A stretch of DNA of 57,750 bases from Bacillota bacterium (lineage in GTDB: Bacteria; Bacillota; Sulfobacillia; Sulfobacillales; Sulfobacillaceae): positions 1-57,750 of the forward strand of contig JAPNUR010000021.1 in NCBI GenBank assembly GCA_026627385.1. Direction: 5' to 3'. The notes under the pieces were generated by a model that worked only from the letters and a program-made list of their open reading frames with translations, did no database searches and was not told the DNA's origin. The translations under genes and the position numbers were made by a program. Shown one piece after another: positions 8,810 to 17,157 of this stretch; positions within the stretch are counted from its first letter, which is position 1, and each line of letters begins with the position of its first letter.

Positions 8810-9168
8810 CGGTGTTCTCCTTTCCTGGCGCGGCCCCCTCCATGCACGCTGGTCGTTGAACACCCTTGATGCAGGGATACTGATGGGAACCGACAACCCA
8901 CGCCGTCCATCCGTTTTCGCCAGAGGCACAACAAAGACAGAGGCCAATCTCATCCAAGGTAACCGTTCATCCCGCATGAGCAACCGTGCCCGCCGCGTAA
9001 AACCCGCCCGTGTCGCAACATCCTTATCAACACCACAGATAAACCAACAACTTGATTTAGAAATCAAATTCAAACGTTGTTATTTATTAGGTAAACATCA
9101 AATCCGTGATGACGTCAAGCTGTGGCACACCTCTCGACGTGAATGAGGCTAGGGAATCGAACGGCCGG
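8810..9168. other. Promoter/leader region upstream of uxaB
   Basis: This 359-base gap between uxaB and the LacI-family gene has no convincing coding frame. On the minus strand it should hold the uxaB promoter. An AT-rich stretch at 9046-9110 contains two palindromic elements, listed separately. I could not pick a confident -35/-10 pair. Confidence 0.5.
9052..9081. promoter_or_regulatory. Candidate operator palindromes for the uronate operon
   Basis: Positions 9052-9067 form a 7+7 inverted repeat, TTGATTT-AG-AAATCAA. Directly after it, 9071-9081 reads CAAACGTTGTT, a near-palindrome centred on CG, as many LacI-family operators are. The core ACAACGTT of the second site (minus strand) recurs upstream of the LacI-family gene at 10214-10221. 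Binding is inferred. Confidence 0.4.
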
Positions 9169-10137
9169 CTAACGGGAAGGGGCAGGCCCCGTGGATTGAC
9201 GAACCTGCAAAATAGGTTCTATCCACGTTTCCTGGGTCACCGTGCGGCCGTGGATCAAGGCTAAAATCAGTTCCGCCGCGGTTTGGGCCACCACATGTAA
9301 CGGTGGTCCCACGGTGGTTAACGGGATTTCGGCGCGCTCCATTTCCGGCAACTCATCGTAGCCGACCAAGGAAATGTCGCGTGGAATGTTAAAACCCCGT
9401 TCCAAAAATGCCCTCAGGGCTCCTTGAGTCACTAAATTGTTGATGCCAATCCACGCGGTAGGCGACGTCTTCTCCACCGTCATCTCTTTTATGGCCCGGT
9501 AACCATCTTCCCACGTCAGACGTGCGGGTAACACGACGGGGTTCTGGGACGACAGTGTCGCTTCCCTGAGACCTTCCCGGAAGGCTTGGACCTTGATATC
9601 CTGCGAATTGCCAATCAACCCAATATGCTGGTGACCTAACCCCTTCAGATATTGGATGGCCATGAGAATTCCGCTTCGGCGGTTAATTTGTAGACTCGGC
9701 AAATCGGTCGGATCCTCGTTGCCCAACACCAAGATCGGGCGATTCAATGCCGCTAATTGGCGGGCCATCTCACTTCCCTTGGTCAAATCGCCCCAATAAA
9801 TCAACCCATCGACGCGCAAATTGGCCATCAACTCCACACTGTGGCGCGAAAACGCCAATACCGCGTGGTACTGCTTAGCCAAGAGTGCGTCATGGATAGC
9901 AGTGCTCAAATCGGCAAACACCGGATTTCGTAAGTTGTCCAGCACAAGCCCCACCAATTGGCTGCGACCGGAAACCAGCTGGGAAGCCAAGAGGTTGCGC
10001 CGATAATGCTGTGCTTCGGCGATCTCCCAAATCCGCCGACGGGTCTCCTCCTTCACGGCCGGATTATTGTGCAACGCTTTAGAAACCGTACTGTAACTGA
10101 CCCCCGCTATCTTGGCAATATCCTTAATGGTGGTCAT
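9169..10137 (-). CDS. LacI/GalR-family transcriptional regulator
   Basis: A 322-residue repressor-type protein. Residues 1-50 are a classic LacI helix-turn-helix and hinge, with TIKDIAKIAGVSYSTVSKAL and AEAQHYRRNLLASQL. The rest is a periplasmic-binding-protein-like sensor domain, including LVGLVLDNLRNPVFADL and SLVGYDELPEMERAEIPLTTV. It is encoded just upstream of, and in the same direction as, uxaB, so it is the natural regulator of the sugar-acid operon. Of two nearby ATG codons I chose the one at 10137, with GGGAG six bases upstream. The effector is probably a sugar acid or its keto derivative (inference). Confidence 0.9.
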   Translation of the reverse strand: MTTIKDIAKIAGVSYSTVSKALHNNPAVKEETRRRIWEIAEAQHYRRNLLASQLVSGRSQLVGLVLDNLRNPVFADLSTAIHDALLAKQYHAVLAFSRHSVELMANLRVDGLIYWGDLTKGSEMARQLAALNRPILVLGNEDPTDLPSLQINRRSGILMAIQYLKGLGHQHIGLIGNSQDIKVQAFREGLREATLSSQNPVVLPARLTWEDGYRAIKEMTVEKTSPTAWIGINNLVTQGALRAFLERGFNIPRDISLVGYDELPEMERAEIPLTTVGPPLHVVAQTAAELILALIHGRTVTQETWIEPILQVRQSTGPAPSR

Positions 10138-10188
10138 GGCCATCTCCCGCACCTATCTGAACCTATTAGGAACACTGTCGCTAACCGT

Positions 10189-10222
10189 ATGTTAACGGTA
10201 GGGGAATTTGCTGACAACGTTG
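10189..10222. promoter_or_regulatory. Candidate operator between lacI-family gene and eamA
   Basis: An imperfect inverted repeat CTAACCGT...AACGGTAG is followed by the perfect 8-bp palindrome CAACGTTG at 10215-10222. The latter shares the core ACAACGTT with the near-palindrome upstream of uxaB at 9071-9081. It may be an autoregulatory site. Confidence 0.35.
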
Positions 10223-10246
10223 AAGGCCAGTCGCTGAGGTGCCTTG

Positions 10247-10275
10247 TTTTCACGGCGATGATCATACCGTAGAAT
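10247..10275 (+). promoter_or_regulatory. Possible promoter of the EamA gene
   Basis: TTTTCA at 10247-10252 and TAGAAT at 10270-10275 are 17 bases apart, about 30 bases before the EamA start. The -35 match is poor, so the call is tentative. Confidence 0.3.
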
Positions 10276-10304
10276 CATAGTAAACGAGATTTCGGGGGAT
10301 GACG

Positions 10305-11192
10305 ATGCGCGCCAACACCCCGCGAGGATTAATGGCGATATTGGTCTTGTCATGGGGCTTAGTATGGCCCGCCTCGAAAATCGCCTTACACTACAGCCCC
10401 CCAATGATGTTTGCCGCGTTACGCGTCGTGACCAGCGGGCTTTTGTTACTCGCTTGGATCCGGGTGCGACCCTCGCCCCACGTTGCGAGTACGCCGCTAC
10501 GAGTTAATCTTTTGTTGTCTTTCTTTAACGTGTCCCTCTTTTATGGCTTGCAAATGTTGGCATTACGCCAGCTATCGGCTGGACTCCTTTCGATCTTGGT
10601 GTACATCCAGCCTATTCTCAGCGCAGTGCTTGCTCGTTTTTGGCTTAACGAGTCCCTGCGACTTGCGCAATTAGCAGGATTTGCCCTAGGGTTTTCCGGG
10701 ATTGTGGCGGTCAGCGTCAGCGGTCTAGCAACCCATGCACCATGGCTGAGTATTCTGGTGGGTTTGGGCGCTGGCGTTTCCTGGAGTCTGGGTACCATCT
10801 TGTATAAAAAATATGCCCGGTCAGGAAACCCTATCCGCGACGTGGCCATTCAACTCGTAACAGGTGGTACCGTGCTCTCCGTTTTAGCCATAGGAAGCGA
10901 ATCTTTAGCTGCCATCCATTGGGTTGCCCCCTTTTGGGGGTCCTGGCTCTTTAGTAGCGTGATTGGGACTGCCCTGGCCTGGGTGTTATGGGCCCGGTTA
11001 TTGCAAGGTGGAACCGTTTCCGGTGTCACGGTCTGGACCTTTTTAGTGCCGGTGGTTTCGACTGTCATTTCCGTCCTTTGGATGGGCGAGCCTAACTCTC
11101 TAGGGCTTTGGGTTGGTGCGCTAGGCGTTATGGCTGGAACATATCTGGTCAACCGCCCGGCGGCTCCGGCCATTAGTGGCCCCTCGCCTTAA
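10305..11192 (+). CDS. EamA/DMT-family membrane transporter
   Basis: A protein of about 295 residues with ten predicted membrane segments in two EamA repeats. The first begins LMAILVLSWGLVWPASKIAL and the second around SILVGLGAGVSWSLGTILYKK. The conserved glycine- and proline-rich helix ends (SILVYIQPILSAVLA and WTFLVPVVSTVISVLWMGE) are typical of drug/metabolite exporters. Two ATG codons lie close together; 10305 has GGGGG at better spacing than 10299. It is divergent from the LacI-family gene. The substrate cannot be told from sequence. Confidence 0.85.
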   Translation: MRANTPRGLMAILVLSWGLVWPASKIALHYSPPMMFAALRVVTSGLLLLAWIRVRPSPHVASTPLRVNLLLSFFNVSLFYGLQMLALRQLSAGLLSILVYIQPILSAVLARFWLNESLRLAQLAGFALGFSGIVAVSVSGLATHAPWLSILVGLGAGVSWSLGTILYKKYARSGNPIRDVAIQLVTGGTVLSVLAIGSESLAAIHWVAPFWGSWLFSSVIGTALAWVLWARLLQGGTVSGVTVWTFLVPVVSTVISVLWMGEPNSLGLWVGALGVMAGTYLVNRPAAPAISGPSP

Positions 11193-11240
11193 GGCATTTC
11201 GTGCACCAACGTCCACGGGTTCCGACCAGAGGAGGCTATC

Positions 11241-11642
11241 ATGTACACGCTGAACATCATCACCCACCGTCGCGAAGAAATGATAGACGTCACCCGCGAA
11301 ATCCAGGAGCTTGTGGCTCAGGCACACGTGCATTCCGGCATCGTGGTGGTTCAGTCGCCTCATACCACACTGGGCGTAACCGTCAACGAACATGCCGACC
11401 CCGACGTTGCCCGCGACATGTTGTCTCATCTTGCCCAGCTCGTGCCTCAGTCGCCCACGTTTCATCACCAAGAGGGTAACGCCGACAGCCATATTAAGAC
11501 AAGCATTGTGGGACCTTCCGTGTGCCTCATCATTGACCAAGGCCGCGTGCAACTTGGTCCCTGGCAGGGCATCTTTGCCTGCGAATTTGACGGCCCCCGG
11601 CGCCGCACGCTGTGGGTTCAAATTATCCCTCGGCCCTCTTAA
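11241..11642 (+). CDS. YjbQ/UPF0047 family protein
   Basis: A 133-residue single-domain protein of the YjbQ (UPF0047) family. The diagnostic motif SPHTTLGVTVNEHADPDV and the later LGPWQGIFACEFDGPR are both present. Some members show weak thiamine-phosphate synthase activity, but the cellular role is not settled. The start at ATG 11241 follows GAGGAGGCTATC. It is 48 bases after the EamA gene on the same strand and may be co-transcribed. Confidence 0.88.
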   Translation: MYTLNIITHRREEMIDVTREIQELVAQAHVHSGIVVVQSPHTTLGVTVNEHADPDVARDMLSHLAQLVPQSPTFHHQEGNADSHIKTSIVGPSVCLIIDQGRVQLGPWQGIFACEFDGPRRRTLWVQIIPRPS

Positions 11643-11960
11643 CGACGAGTGGATGGCATGGGGAACCCTCAGCCGCATGGCAAATCCTTGCCGTACTCCC
11701 CAGCGCCCAAGCTCCGGGCCTGCGCCGCCAAATTTTTCGTCACTCCGCGCCACTATGGTCCCCAGGTGTGTGGTCTGGAGCGGAAGCTTGCGATGATGAC
11801 GGCCACGCCTCGTCATTCACGCCGCCATCGGAACATGGCCTCCCAAGGGCCATTGATAACAGTCCAGATACCCGCCATGCCCCCCCAAAATCCCCGACTG
11901 CTATTGTTGCCAAGTCTCGCATTGCCAACCGGGCATGGGCGGTTCTCGCATAATCTACGG
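11643..11960. other. Gene-free gap with a decayed IS end
   Basis: I see no supported gene between the YjbQ gene and the ArsR promoter. The stretch 11695-11740 resembles the IS end remnant at 66-120 (shared CCCCAGCGC, CAAGC or GAAGC, and TGCGCCGCCAA), so the gap is at least partly mobile-element debris. Confidence 0.5.
11695..11740 (-). repeat. Second decayed IS200/IS605-type end
   Basis: Read on the minus strand, this segment aligns with the remnant at 66-120: both have GGCGGCGCA, a C-rich stem, an AGCTT or CGCTT loop side, and GCGCTGGGGA. The stem here has several mismatches and is probably no longer functional. Confidence 0.45.
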
Positions 11961-12014
11961 TTGTCTTCATGTATTCAAATCTGCTAATATTCGAGTGATC
12001 AATGACTTTGAATA
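11961..12014 (+). promoter_or_regulatory. Promoter and probable ArsR operator
   Basis: TTGTCT at 11961-11966 and TAATAT at 11985-11990 are 18 bases apart. An inverted repeat with perfect 8-bp arms, TATTCAAA at 11972-11979 and TTTGAATA at 12007-12014, brackets the -10 region. AT-rich arms of this kind are usual for ArsR/SmtB operators, so the repressor gene starting at 12031 probably controls itself and the hyf genes. Confidence 0.55.
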
Positions 12015-12030
12015 TCTTGAGGTGTGAGTA

Positions 12031-12348
12031 ATGGCTGCACTGCAGGAGTTTAAGGCTGAGCTTTTTAAAACGTTGGGGCACCCCGTACGCATCCGAATTC
12101 TTGAGCTGCTCGGCACCGGCGAAAAAACCGTGTCAGAATTGCAGGCGGCCTTGGAGATTGAGGCGTCATCCGTGTCGCAGCAACTCTCCGTCATGCGCTC
12201 ACGCCAGCTCGTAGATGCCCGCAAGCAGGGCACAAATGTCTTGTATGCGGTGCGCGATCCGTTGCTGTTAGAACTGTTAGCCGTGGCGCGACAAATTTTT
12301 GAGCACCAGGTCGCTCAAATGACTTCCCTCTTAGACTCGGACTCCTAA
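12031..12348 (+). CDS. ArsR/SmtB-family transcriptional regulator
   Basis: A 105-residue winged-helix protein. It has the family opening FKTLGHPVRIRILELL, the recognition region VSELQAALEIEASSVSQQLSVMR and the wing residues ARKQGTNVLYAVRD. No ELCVCDL-type metal-binding cysteine pair is seen, so the signal may not be a thiophilic metal. It lies 47 bases upstream of hyfB in the same direction and has an inverted repeat over its own promoter. It is the likely regulator of the membrane complex genes (inference). Confidence 0.88.
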   Translation: MAALQEFKAELFKTLGHPVRIRILELLGTGEKTVSELQAALEIEASSVSQQLSVMRSRQLVDARKQGTNVLYAVRDPLLLELLAVARQIFEHQVAQMTSLLDSDS

Positions 12349-12395
12349 TCGGATCCGGGTCAGCCTAATTCACACCACCACAAAGGAGACTTAAT

Positions 12396-14276
12396 GTGCT
12401 TGGGGGATTATTGGCGCTCGCCGCGTTGGCCACAGTAACCTACCGACGCGAGCGCATAACACGCACTATGTCGCTTTTGCTGAGCATTGGCATACTCACT
12501 TATGGCGTCATCGGCCTTTGGCACGATACGCCATGGGGCTCATGGGCCGGCCTGGTGCAACTCACAGGGCTCCGATCATGGTTTCTCGTCATCCTCGGCT
12601 TAGTGGCAACGATGTCGACTTGGTACAGCGTAGGTTACCACGGCCTCCGGCCGTCCGCACACTTTTGGTTGCCTATGTTTCTTTTCAGTATGCTCGTGGT
12701 AATTTTGGCTGCGAACCTCTGGGTGTTCATGACCGCGTGGGAAAGCATGACAATCACCTCCTTTTTCTTGGTCACGACCCATCCCTGGCGACCTAACGTT
12801 CTGAAGTCCGGCTATATCTATCTGGTCATGTCGCAGATTAGCGCTATGTTAATTCTATCGGGCTTCATGATGATCGACGCCCACCTGCACACAGCCCAAT
12901 TTGCGGTGTGGGCCAGCCGCGCGTCCGCCTTGCCACTAGCGACCAAAAGTCTCATCTTCGCACTCTTAGGACTAGGATTTGGCGTGAAAAGCGGCGTGGT
13001 GCCGTTCCATATCTGGTTACCCCGGGCCCACCCCGTGGCCCCAGCTCCTGTGTCCAGCCTCATGTCAGGCGCCATGATCAAACTCGGGATCTTTGGCATC
13101 GTGCAGTTTCTCTTGCTCGATTTGGGACCCTCTAATCATTTTTGGCCGTGGATCATCCTGGCCGTCGGTGCCGCGTCCAGTCTCCTTGGGGTGCTCTATG
13201 CGCTCATGGAGCATGACGTGAAACGTCTTCTAGCATATCACAGCATTGAAAACATTGGGATTATCCTCCTGGGTCTGGGCGTCATGAGTCTCGGCATCGA
13301 CAGGCATCATCCGCTATGGGTGGCCCTCGGGCTCGTAGCTTCGATGTTTCACACCTTAAACCATGCCGTATTTAAGAGCCAGTTGTTTTTAGCGGCCGGC
13401 GCTGTGGAACAGCATACAGGCAGTCTAGACATCGACCACCTCGGCGGATTGATCCGTACCATTCCCGGCATCGCGCTGGGATTTATGATGGGATCCATGG
13501 CCATCAGCGCGCTGCCTCCGTTCAACGGCTTCATTAGCGAATGGCTGACGTTTCGCGGTGTGCTGGATCTCATTGGGCCTGGCTCCGCCACGCTGTCGCT
13601 GTATGGTCTAGGATTGGCCATGGTCCTGGCTTTAACCGGCGCCTTGGCTAGTCTATGCTTTGTCAAGGCCTCCGGCCTGACATTTTTGGGCGAACCACGG
13701 CACCCGGTGGACCACCATCCGTTGCCCTTGAGCATGGTCGGGTCCGTCCTGGGATTGGGAATAGTGGCATTGGTGCTCGGTGTGGTGCCGCAACCCGTCC
13801 TGAACGTGCTGTATCACATCGACCCGGTCGTCCGAATTGCGCCTGCCACATTGCTTGTACCCCTGCATATCCGCGTCATCGTCGGCGTGTTAGTGATTGG
13901 CTCGGCGCTGTTCGCGGGGATAAGCCGCGTGTGGGAGGTGCGCACAGTTCCCCGCTGGGCGTGCGGCCGAATGCCCGATTCGGCCATGCAATATACGTCT
14001 CAATCCTTTACCAAGTCCATACGCACCACGTTCGCCCTCATTTATCGTCCACAGCGAACCATCGTCCGTCTTGGAGCAGACGCTCCCGATTTTCCCGACA
14101 CTATTGTCTACCGTGGAAAGACCGTGTCTATTTGGGAACAGTACCTCTATCGTCCGGCCTACAACACTATCTGGCGCGTCTCGCACTGGAGCACCCGCAT
14201 CCAGCGCGGCCCCGTCCGCCTGTACTTAGCGTATCTCTTAGGAACCGTCGGGATTTTATTGGCGGTGTTGCACTAA
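12396..14276 (+). CDS. hyfB: Hydrogenase-4-type proton-pumping subunit HyfB
   Basis: A 626-residue antiporter-like subunit of the NuoL/HyfB type. Seen are the membrane motifs WESMTITSFFLVTTHPW, the proton-channel helix FGVKSGVVPFHIWLPRAHP, HDVKRLLAYHSIENIGI and LNHAVFKSQLFLAAGAV. E. coli HyfB is about 670 residues. The start is GTG at 12396 with AAGGAG upstream; the overlapping ATG at 12394 is out of frame. It is the first structural gene of a six-gene operon. It should translocate ions across the cytoplasmic membrane, driven by the soluble arm encoded downstream. Confidence 0.9.
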   Translation: MLGGLLALAALATVTYRRERITRTMSLLLSIGILTYGVIGLWHDTPWGSWAGLVQLTGLRSWFLVILGLVATMSTWYSVGYHGLRPSAHFWLPMFLFSMLVVILAANLWVFMTAWESMTITSFFLVTTHPWRPNVLKSGYIYLVMSQISAMLILSGFMMIDAHLHTAQFAVWASRASALPLATKSLIFALLGLGFGVKSGVVPFHIWLPRAHPVAPAPVSSLMSGAMIKLGIFGIVQFLLLDLGPSNHFWPWIILAVGAASSLLGVLYALMEHDVKRLLAYHSIENIGIILLGLGVMSLGIDRHHPLWVALGLVASMFHTLNHAVFKSQLFLAAGAVEQHTGSLDIDHLGGLIRTIPGIALGFMMGSMAISALPPFNGFISEWLTFRGVLDLIGPGSATLSLYGLGLAMVLALTGALASLCFVKASGLTFLGEPRHPVDHHPLPLSMVGSVLGLGIVALVLGVVPQPVLNVLYHIDPVVRIAPATLLVPLHIRVIVGVLVIGSALFAGISRVWEVRTVPRWACGRMPDSAMQYTSQSFTKSIRTTFALIYRPQRTIVRLGADAPDFPDTIVYRGKTVSIWEQYLYRPAYNTIWRVSHWSTRIQRGPVRLYLAYLLGTVGILLAVLH

Positions 14277-14295
14277 AATTCGGGAGGATTCAGCG

Positions 14296-15210
14296 ATGGT
14301 CTGGTTTGTCCAGATTTTGGGCATTGGATTGATGTTCGCTCTCTCTCCGCTCTTTTGGGGAATCACGCAAACGACCAAGGCGAGGCTACAACGGCGCCGC
14401 GGCCCCTCTCTGTGGCAACCGTATTGGGTGATTGCGAAGAATTGGCAAAAAGACACTACGGTGCCCGAATTTAGCTCGCTCATCTTCCGGTTGGCGCCCA
14501 GCATCACAATGGCCGCCCTCGTGGCTATCCTGATCAGCATCCCTGTGGCGGGCCAGGTTCCGGCCAGCTGGCCCCGCAATCTGTTAACCGTCTTCTTTTT
14601 GCTGGCCCTGGAACGATTCTGGACCGGGCTGGCCGGCTTGGACGCCGCGGGAACGTTTGGCGGCTTGGGCGCCAGCCGGGTGACGACACTCGGAACCGGC
14701 ATTGAACCCGCGCTATTGGCAGCGTTGGGGATCGTGTGGGGGGTCAGCGGCCACGCGACCATCCGGCCGCTTGCCCCTCTACTGCATGCCAGCCCCGCCA
14801 GGCTCTTTCCCTGGGTCCTAGCCAGCGTAAGTCTAGCGCTGGTCCTCTTGGCGGAATGGGGACGATTACCGGTTGATAACCCCGACACCCATCTTGAGCT
14901 CACCATGATCCATGAAGCCACGTTGTTAGAGTATGATGGTCGGTTTCTGGCGCTCGCAGAGTGGGCCATGGCGCTCAAGGTGACGGCGCTTGCCACCTTG
15001 GGTTGGGTCCTTTTGGGGCCCAACTGCCGCTCGTTGTGGGCAAACCTGGCACTGCGCCTGGGCGAAGTCGGCCTCACCGCGATTGCCATAGGGGTTGTTG
15101 AAAGTCGGTTCACCAAAGTCCGCTTCTTCCGAATCCCTATGTATCTGGCGGCGGCGGCGGGCATCGGTGTGTTGGCCTTTTACCTCGTAGCAGGAGGATT
15201 CAGTGGATGA
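14296..15210 (+). CDS. hyfC: HyfC/HycD-type (NuoH-like) membrane subunit
   Basis: A 304-residue membrane protein of the NuoH/HycD family, which joins the ion-pumping membrane arm to the soluble large and small subunits. Evidence includes KARLQRRRGPSLWQPYW, EFSSLIFRLAP, the acidic loop WGRLPVDNPDTHLELTMIHE and EYDGRFLALAEWA. GGGAGGATTCAGCG precedes ATG 14296. It overlaps hyfE by four bases (ATGA). Confidence 0.9.
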   Translation: MVWFVQILGIGLMFALSPLFWGITQTTKARLQRRRGPSLWQPYWVIAKNWQKDTTVPEFSSLIFRLAPSITMAALVAILISIPVAGQVPASWPRNLLTVFFLLALERFWTGLAGLDAAGTFGGLGASRVTTLGTGIEPALLAALGIVWGVSGHATIRPLAPLLHASPARLFPWVLASVSLALVLLAEWGRLPVDNPDTHLELTMIHEATLLEYDGRFLALAEWAMALKVTALATLGWVLLGPNCRSLWANLALRLGEVGLTAIAIGVVESRFTKVRFFRIPMYLAAAAGIGVLAFYLVAGGFSG

Positions 15211-15830
15211 ATGACTGGGGGCTCTTCTTTTTCATTGCCGCCCTTGGCCTGTTCTGGGCCCGCAATATGCAATACGCGGTGTGGAGTTTGGCTGCGGAAG
15301 GCGTCGTCTTGAGCATAATGGTCTGGTCATCCGCTCCCCTGACGTCCGTGACCGCGCTTGTCGGGCTGGCCACCCTGGCCGTGAAGGGGCTCTTAATCCC
15401 CGGCCTGATTCATCGGATTATGCGCAGCTGGCCAGCACGATTCCGCCAAGATTATCCCCTCCCGCTCTGGGCGTATGGAGTCGCGGCGGTGCTGATCTTG
15501 TCCGTTGGACACGTGATGCGCCTTTTGGGACCGACGGCCCTCATTCGGGATGCGGCGCTATTCTTTTACGCCCTCTCCAGCATTCACCTGGGATTTGTCA
15601 TGATCGTGGCGCGTCGGCACCTACTCTCACAATTAGCGTCCTCAGTGGCCATCGAAAACGCCTTGGTCGTGCTGACCGTATCCGTCGCCGGCTCACTGCC
15701 GACCTTCGTGGAACTCGGCATGCTGGTCGATATCGGCATCGCCGGCATTTTAATGGTGTGGATGAGTCATCGCATTCGCCACCAATGGCAGACCACCGAC
15801 GTCATTGCGCTCCGGCGATTAAGGGGGTAA
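15207..15830 (+). CDS. hyfE: HyfE-type membrane subunit
   Basis: A 207-residue, mostly membrane-embedded protein. It resembles HyfE, a fusion of a NuoK-like unit with extra helices. Pointers are ARNMQYAVWSLAAEGVVLS and SVAIENALVVLTVSVAGSLP, the latter typical of HyfE. It overlaps hyfC and is followed after six bases by hyfF. E. coli HyfE is about 216 residues. Confidence 0.82.
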   Translation: MNDWGLFFFIAALGLFWARNMQYAVWSLAAEGVVLSIMVWSSAPLTSVTALVGLATLAVKGLLIPGLIHRIMRSWPARFRQDYPLPLWAYGVAAVLILSVGHVMRLLGPTALIRDAALFFYALSSIHLGFVMIVARRHLLSQLASSVAIENALVVLTVSVAGSLPTFVELGMLVDIGIAGILMVWMSHRIRHQWQTTDVIALRRLRG

Positions 15831-15836
15831 CGCACA

Positions 15837-17156
15837 GTGTTTCAACCGTTGATGCTCATCGGTCCCGCGCTGGTATGCCTCGCCTATGCGGCGGGGCTCA
15901 CACGGCGGCATCCAACCGGGTGGTCCTACGCTGTCGCGCTATGGGTCAGCGTCACGGCCATGGCCTCGATCGCGCTGGATTGGTCACGACTCACTGCAGG
16001 CCAAACCGCGCCCATCATGATGGCCGTCACCAATGTCATTGCTGCCACTAGCGCCTGGGACAGCGTTGGGTGGCTGCGTGAACATCCTCACATTGCCCCC
16101 CATCGGTACTATCTCTGGTGGAGCTTGTTTTGGGGCGCCGTGCTCGGGATCGCGGGCGCTCAGAATCTGGGGCTGGCGTGGCTCACGGTGGAATTCTCTA
16201 CCTTAACATCGGGGGCCCTCATTATTGAAATGGGCGATCGCCACTCATTGGAAGCGGCGTGGAAATACATTTTAATTACCTCCGTTGGCTTAATCCTGGG
16301 CTTAATTGGCATTGTGTTCCTCTACGCCAGCCTCAAGTACCAGGGCAGCGGCTGGGCTACCCTCAATTACAGCAACCTCCACGCGCATTACCAGCACATT
16401 GCCCCCATCGTTCGCACGATTGCGACAATCTTCATTGTCTGTGGGTTCGGAACCAAGGCGGGCCTCGTGCCGTTTCACACGTGGCTGCCCGACACCCACT
16501 CCCAGGCTCCATCACCTGTTAGTGGCTTGCTCTCGGGTGTGTTGCTCGGTTTGGCGCTGTTCACGGCGGCCCACGTGGTCGCCGCGGTTCCAGTGGCACC
16601 GGGGAACTGGATATCCGGCCCTGACCTCTTCACAGGGTTCGGCGTCTTGTCCGTCGCCGTGGGCGCCCTGGCCCTCTTCGTTCAACGGGATATCAAGCGG
16701 CTCCTCGCCTATTCGTCGATCGAACAGGTGGGTCTCATCTCGGTTGCCTTGGGAATTAACTCCCAAGCAGCCCTCTTCGCCGCCATGCTGCAATTTACGC
16801 TACACGCCGTGATCAAATCCAGCCTGTTCTATGGGGCGGGGCACCTGACCATTCGGTATCAGACCCGCCGCTTGCGGAACATTACCGGGTTGATGGCGCG
16901 TTATCCCGCTTATGCAGCCGCCTGGGCCGTAGGCATGCTCGCGTTGGCAGGTCTGCCACCCCTCGGCCTGGCGTATAGCGAATGGTTGATCTTACGCCAG
17001 TTGTGGCAGCACCACGCGTATCTGACGATTACAGTCGTGGCCACGGCGCTCACGCTTACGTTCGCTGCCCTCGCCTATCACCTGATTCGCATGTTGTGGC
17101 AGGATGTCGAAACCGCTCCTCAGGAGCTGGTACAGATCGGCGGGGAGGCGCTGTAA
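15837..17156 (+). CDS. hyfF: HyfF-type proton-pumping subunit
   Basis: A 439-residue NuoN/NuoL-like antiporter-type subunit. Motifs are LAWLTVEFSTLTSGALIIE, FGTKAGLVPFHTWLPDTHS, RDIKRLLAYSSIEQVGL and LQFTLHAVIKSSLFYGAG. It is shorter than E. coli HyfF (about 526) and ends soon after the core helices. The start is GTG at 15837 after AAGGGGGTAACGCACA. With hyfB it gives two ion-pumping subunits; no HyfD equivalent is present. Confidence 0.88.
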   Translation: MFQPLMLIGPALVCLAYAAGLTRRHPTGWSYAVALWVSVTAMASIALDWSRLTAGQTAPIMMAVTNVIAATSAWDSVGWLREHPHIAPHRYYLWWSLFWGAVLGIAGAQNLGLAWLTVEFSTLTSGALIIEMGDRHSLEAAWKYILITSVGLILGLIGIVFLYASLKYQGSGWATLNYSNLHAHYQHIAPIVRTIATIFIVCGFGTKAGLVPFHTWLPDTHSQAPSPVSGLLSGVLLGLALFTAAHVVAAVPVAPGNWISGPDLFTGFGVLSVAVGALALFVQRDIKRLLAYSSIEQVGLISVALGINSQAALFAAMLQFTLHAVIKSSLFYGAGHLTIRYQTRRLRNITGLMARYPAYAAAWAVGMLALAGLPPLGLAYSEWLILRQLWQHHAYLTITVVATALTLTFAALAYHLIRMLWQDVETAPQELVQIGGEAL

Positions 17157-17157
17157 G

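Noticed and set aside
13349-15164. Long minus-strand frames opposite hyfB and hyfC
   Set aside because: They are antisense shadows of clear hyf genes, with arginine/proline-rich translations typical of the wrong strand.
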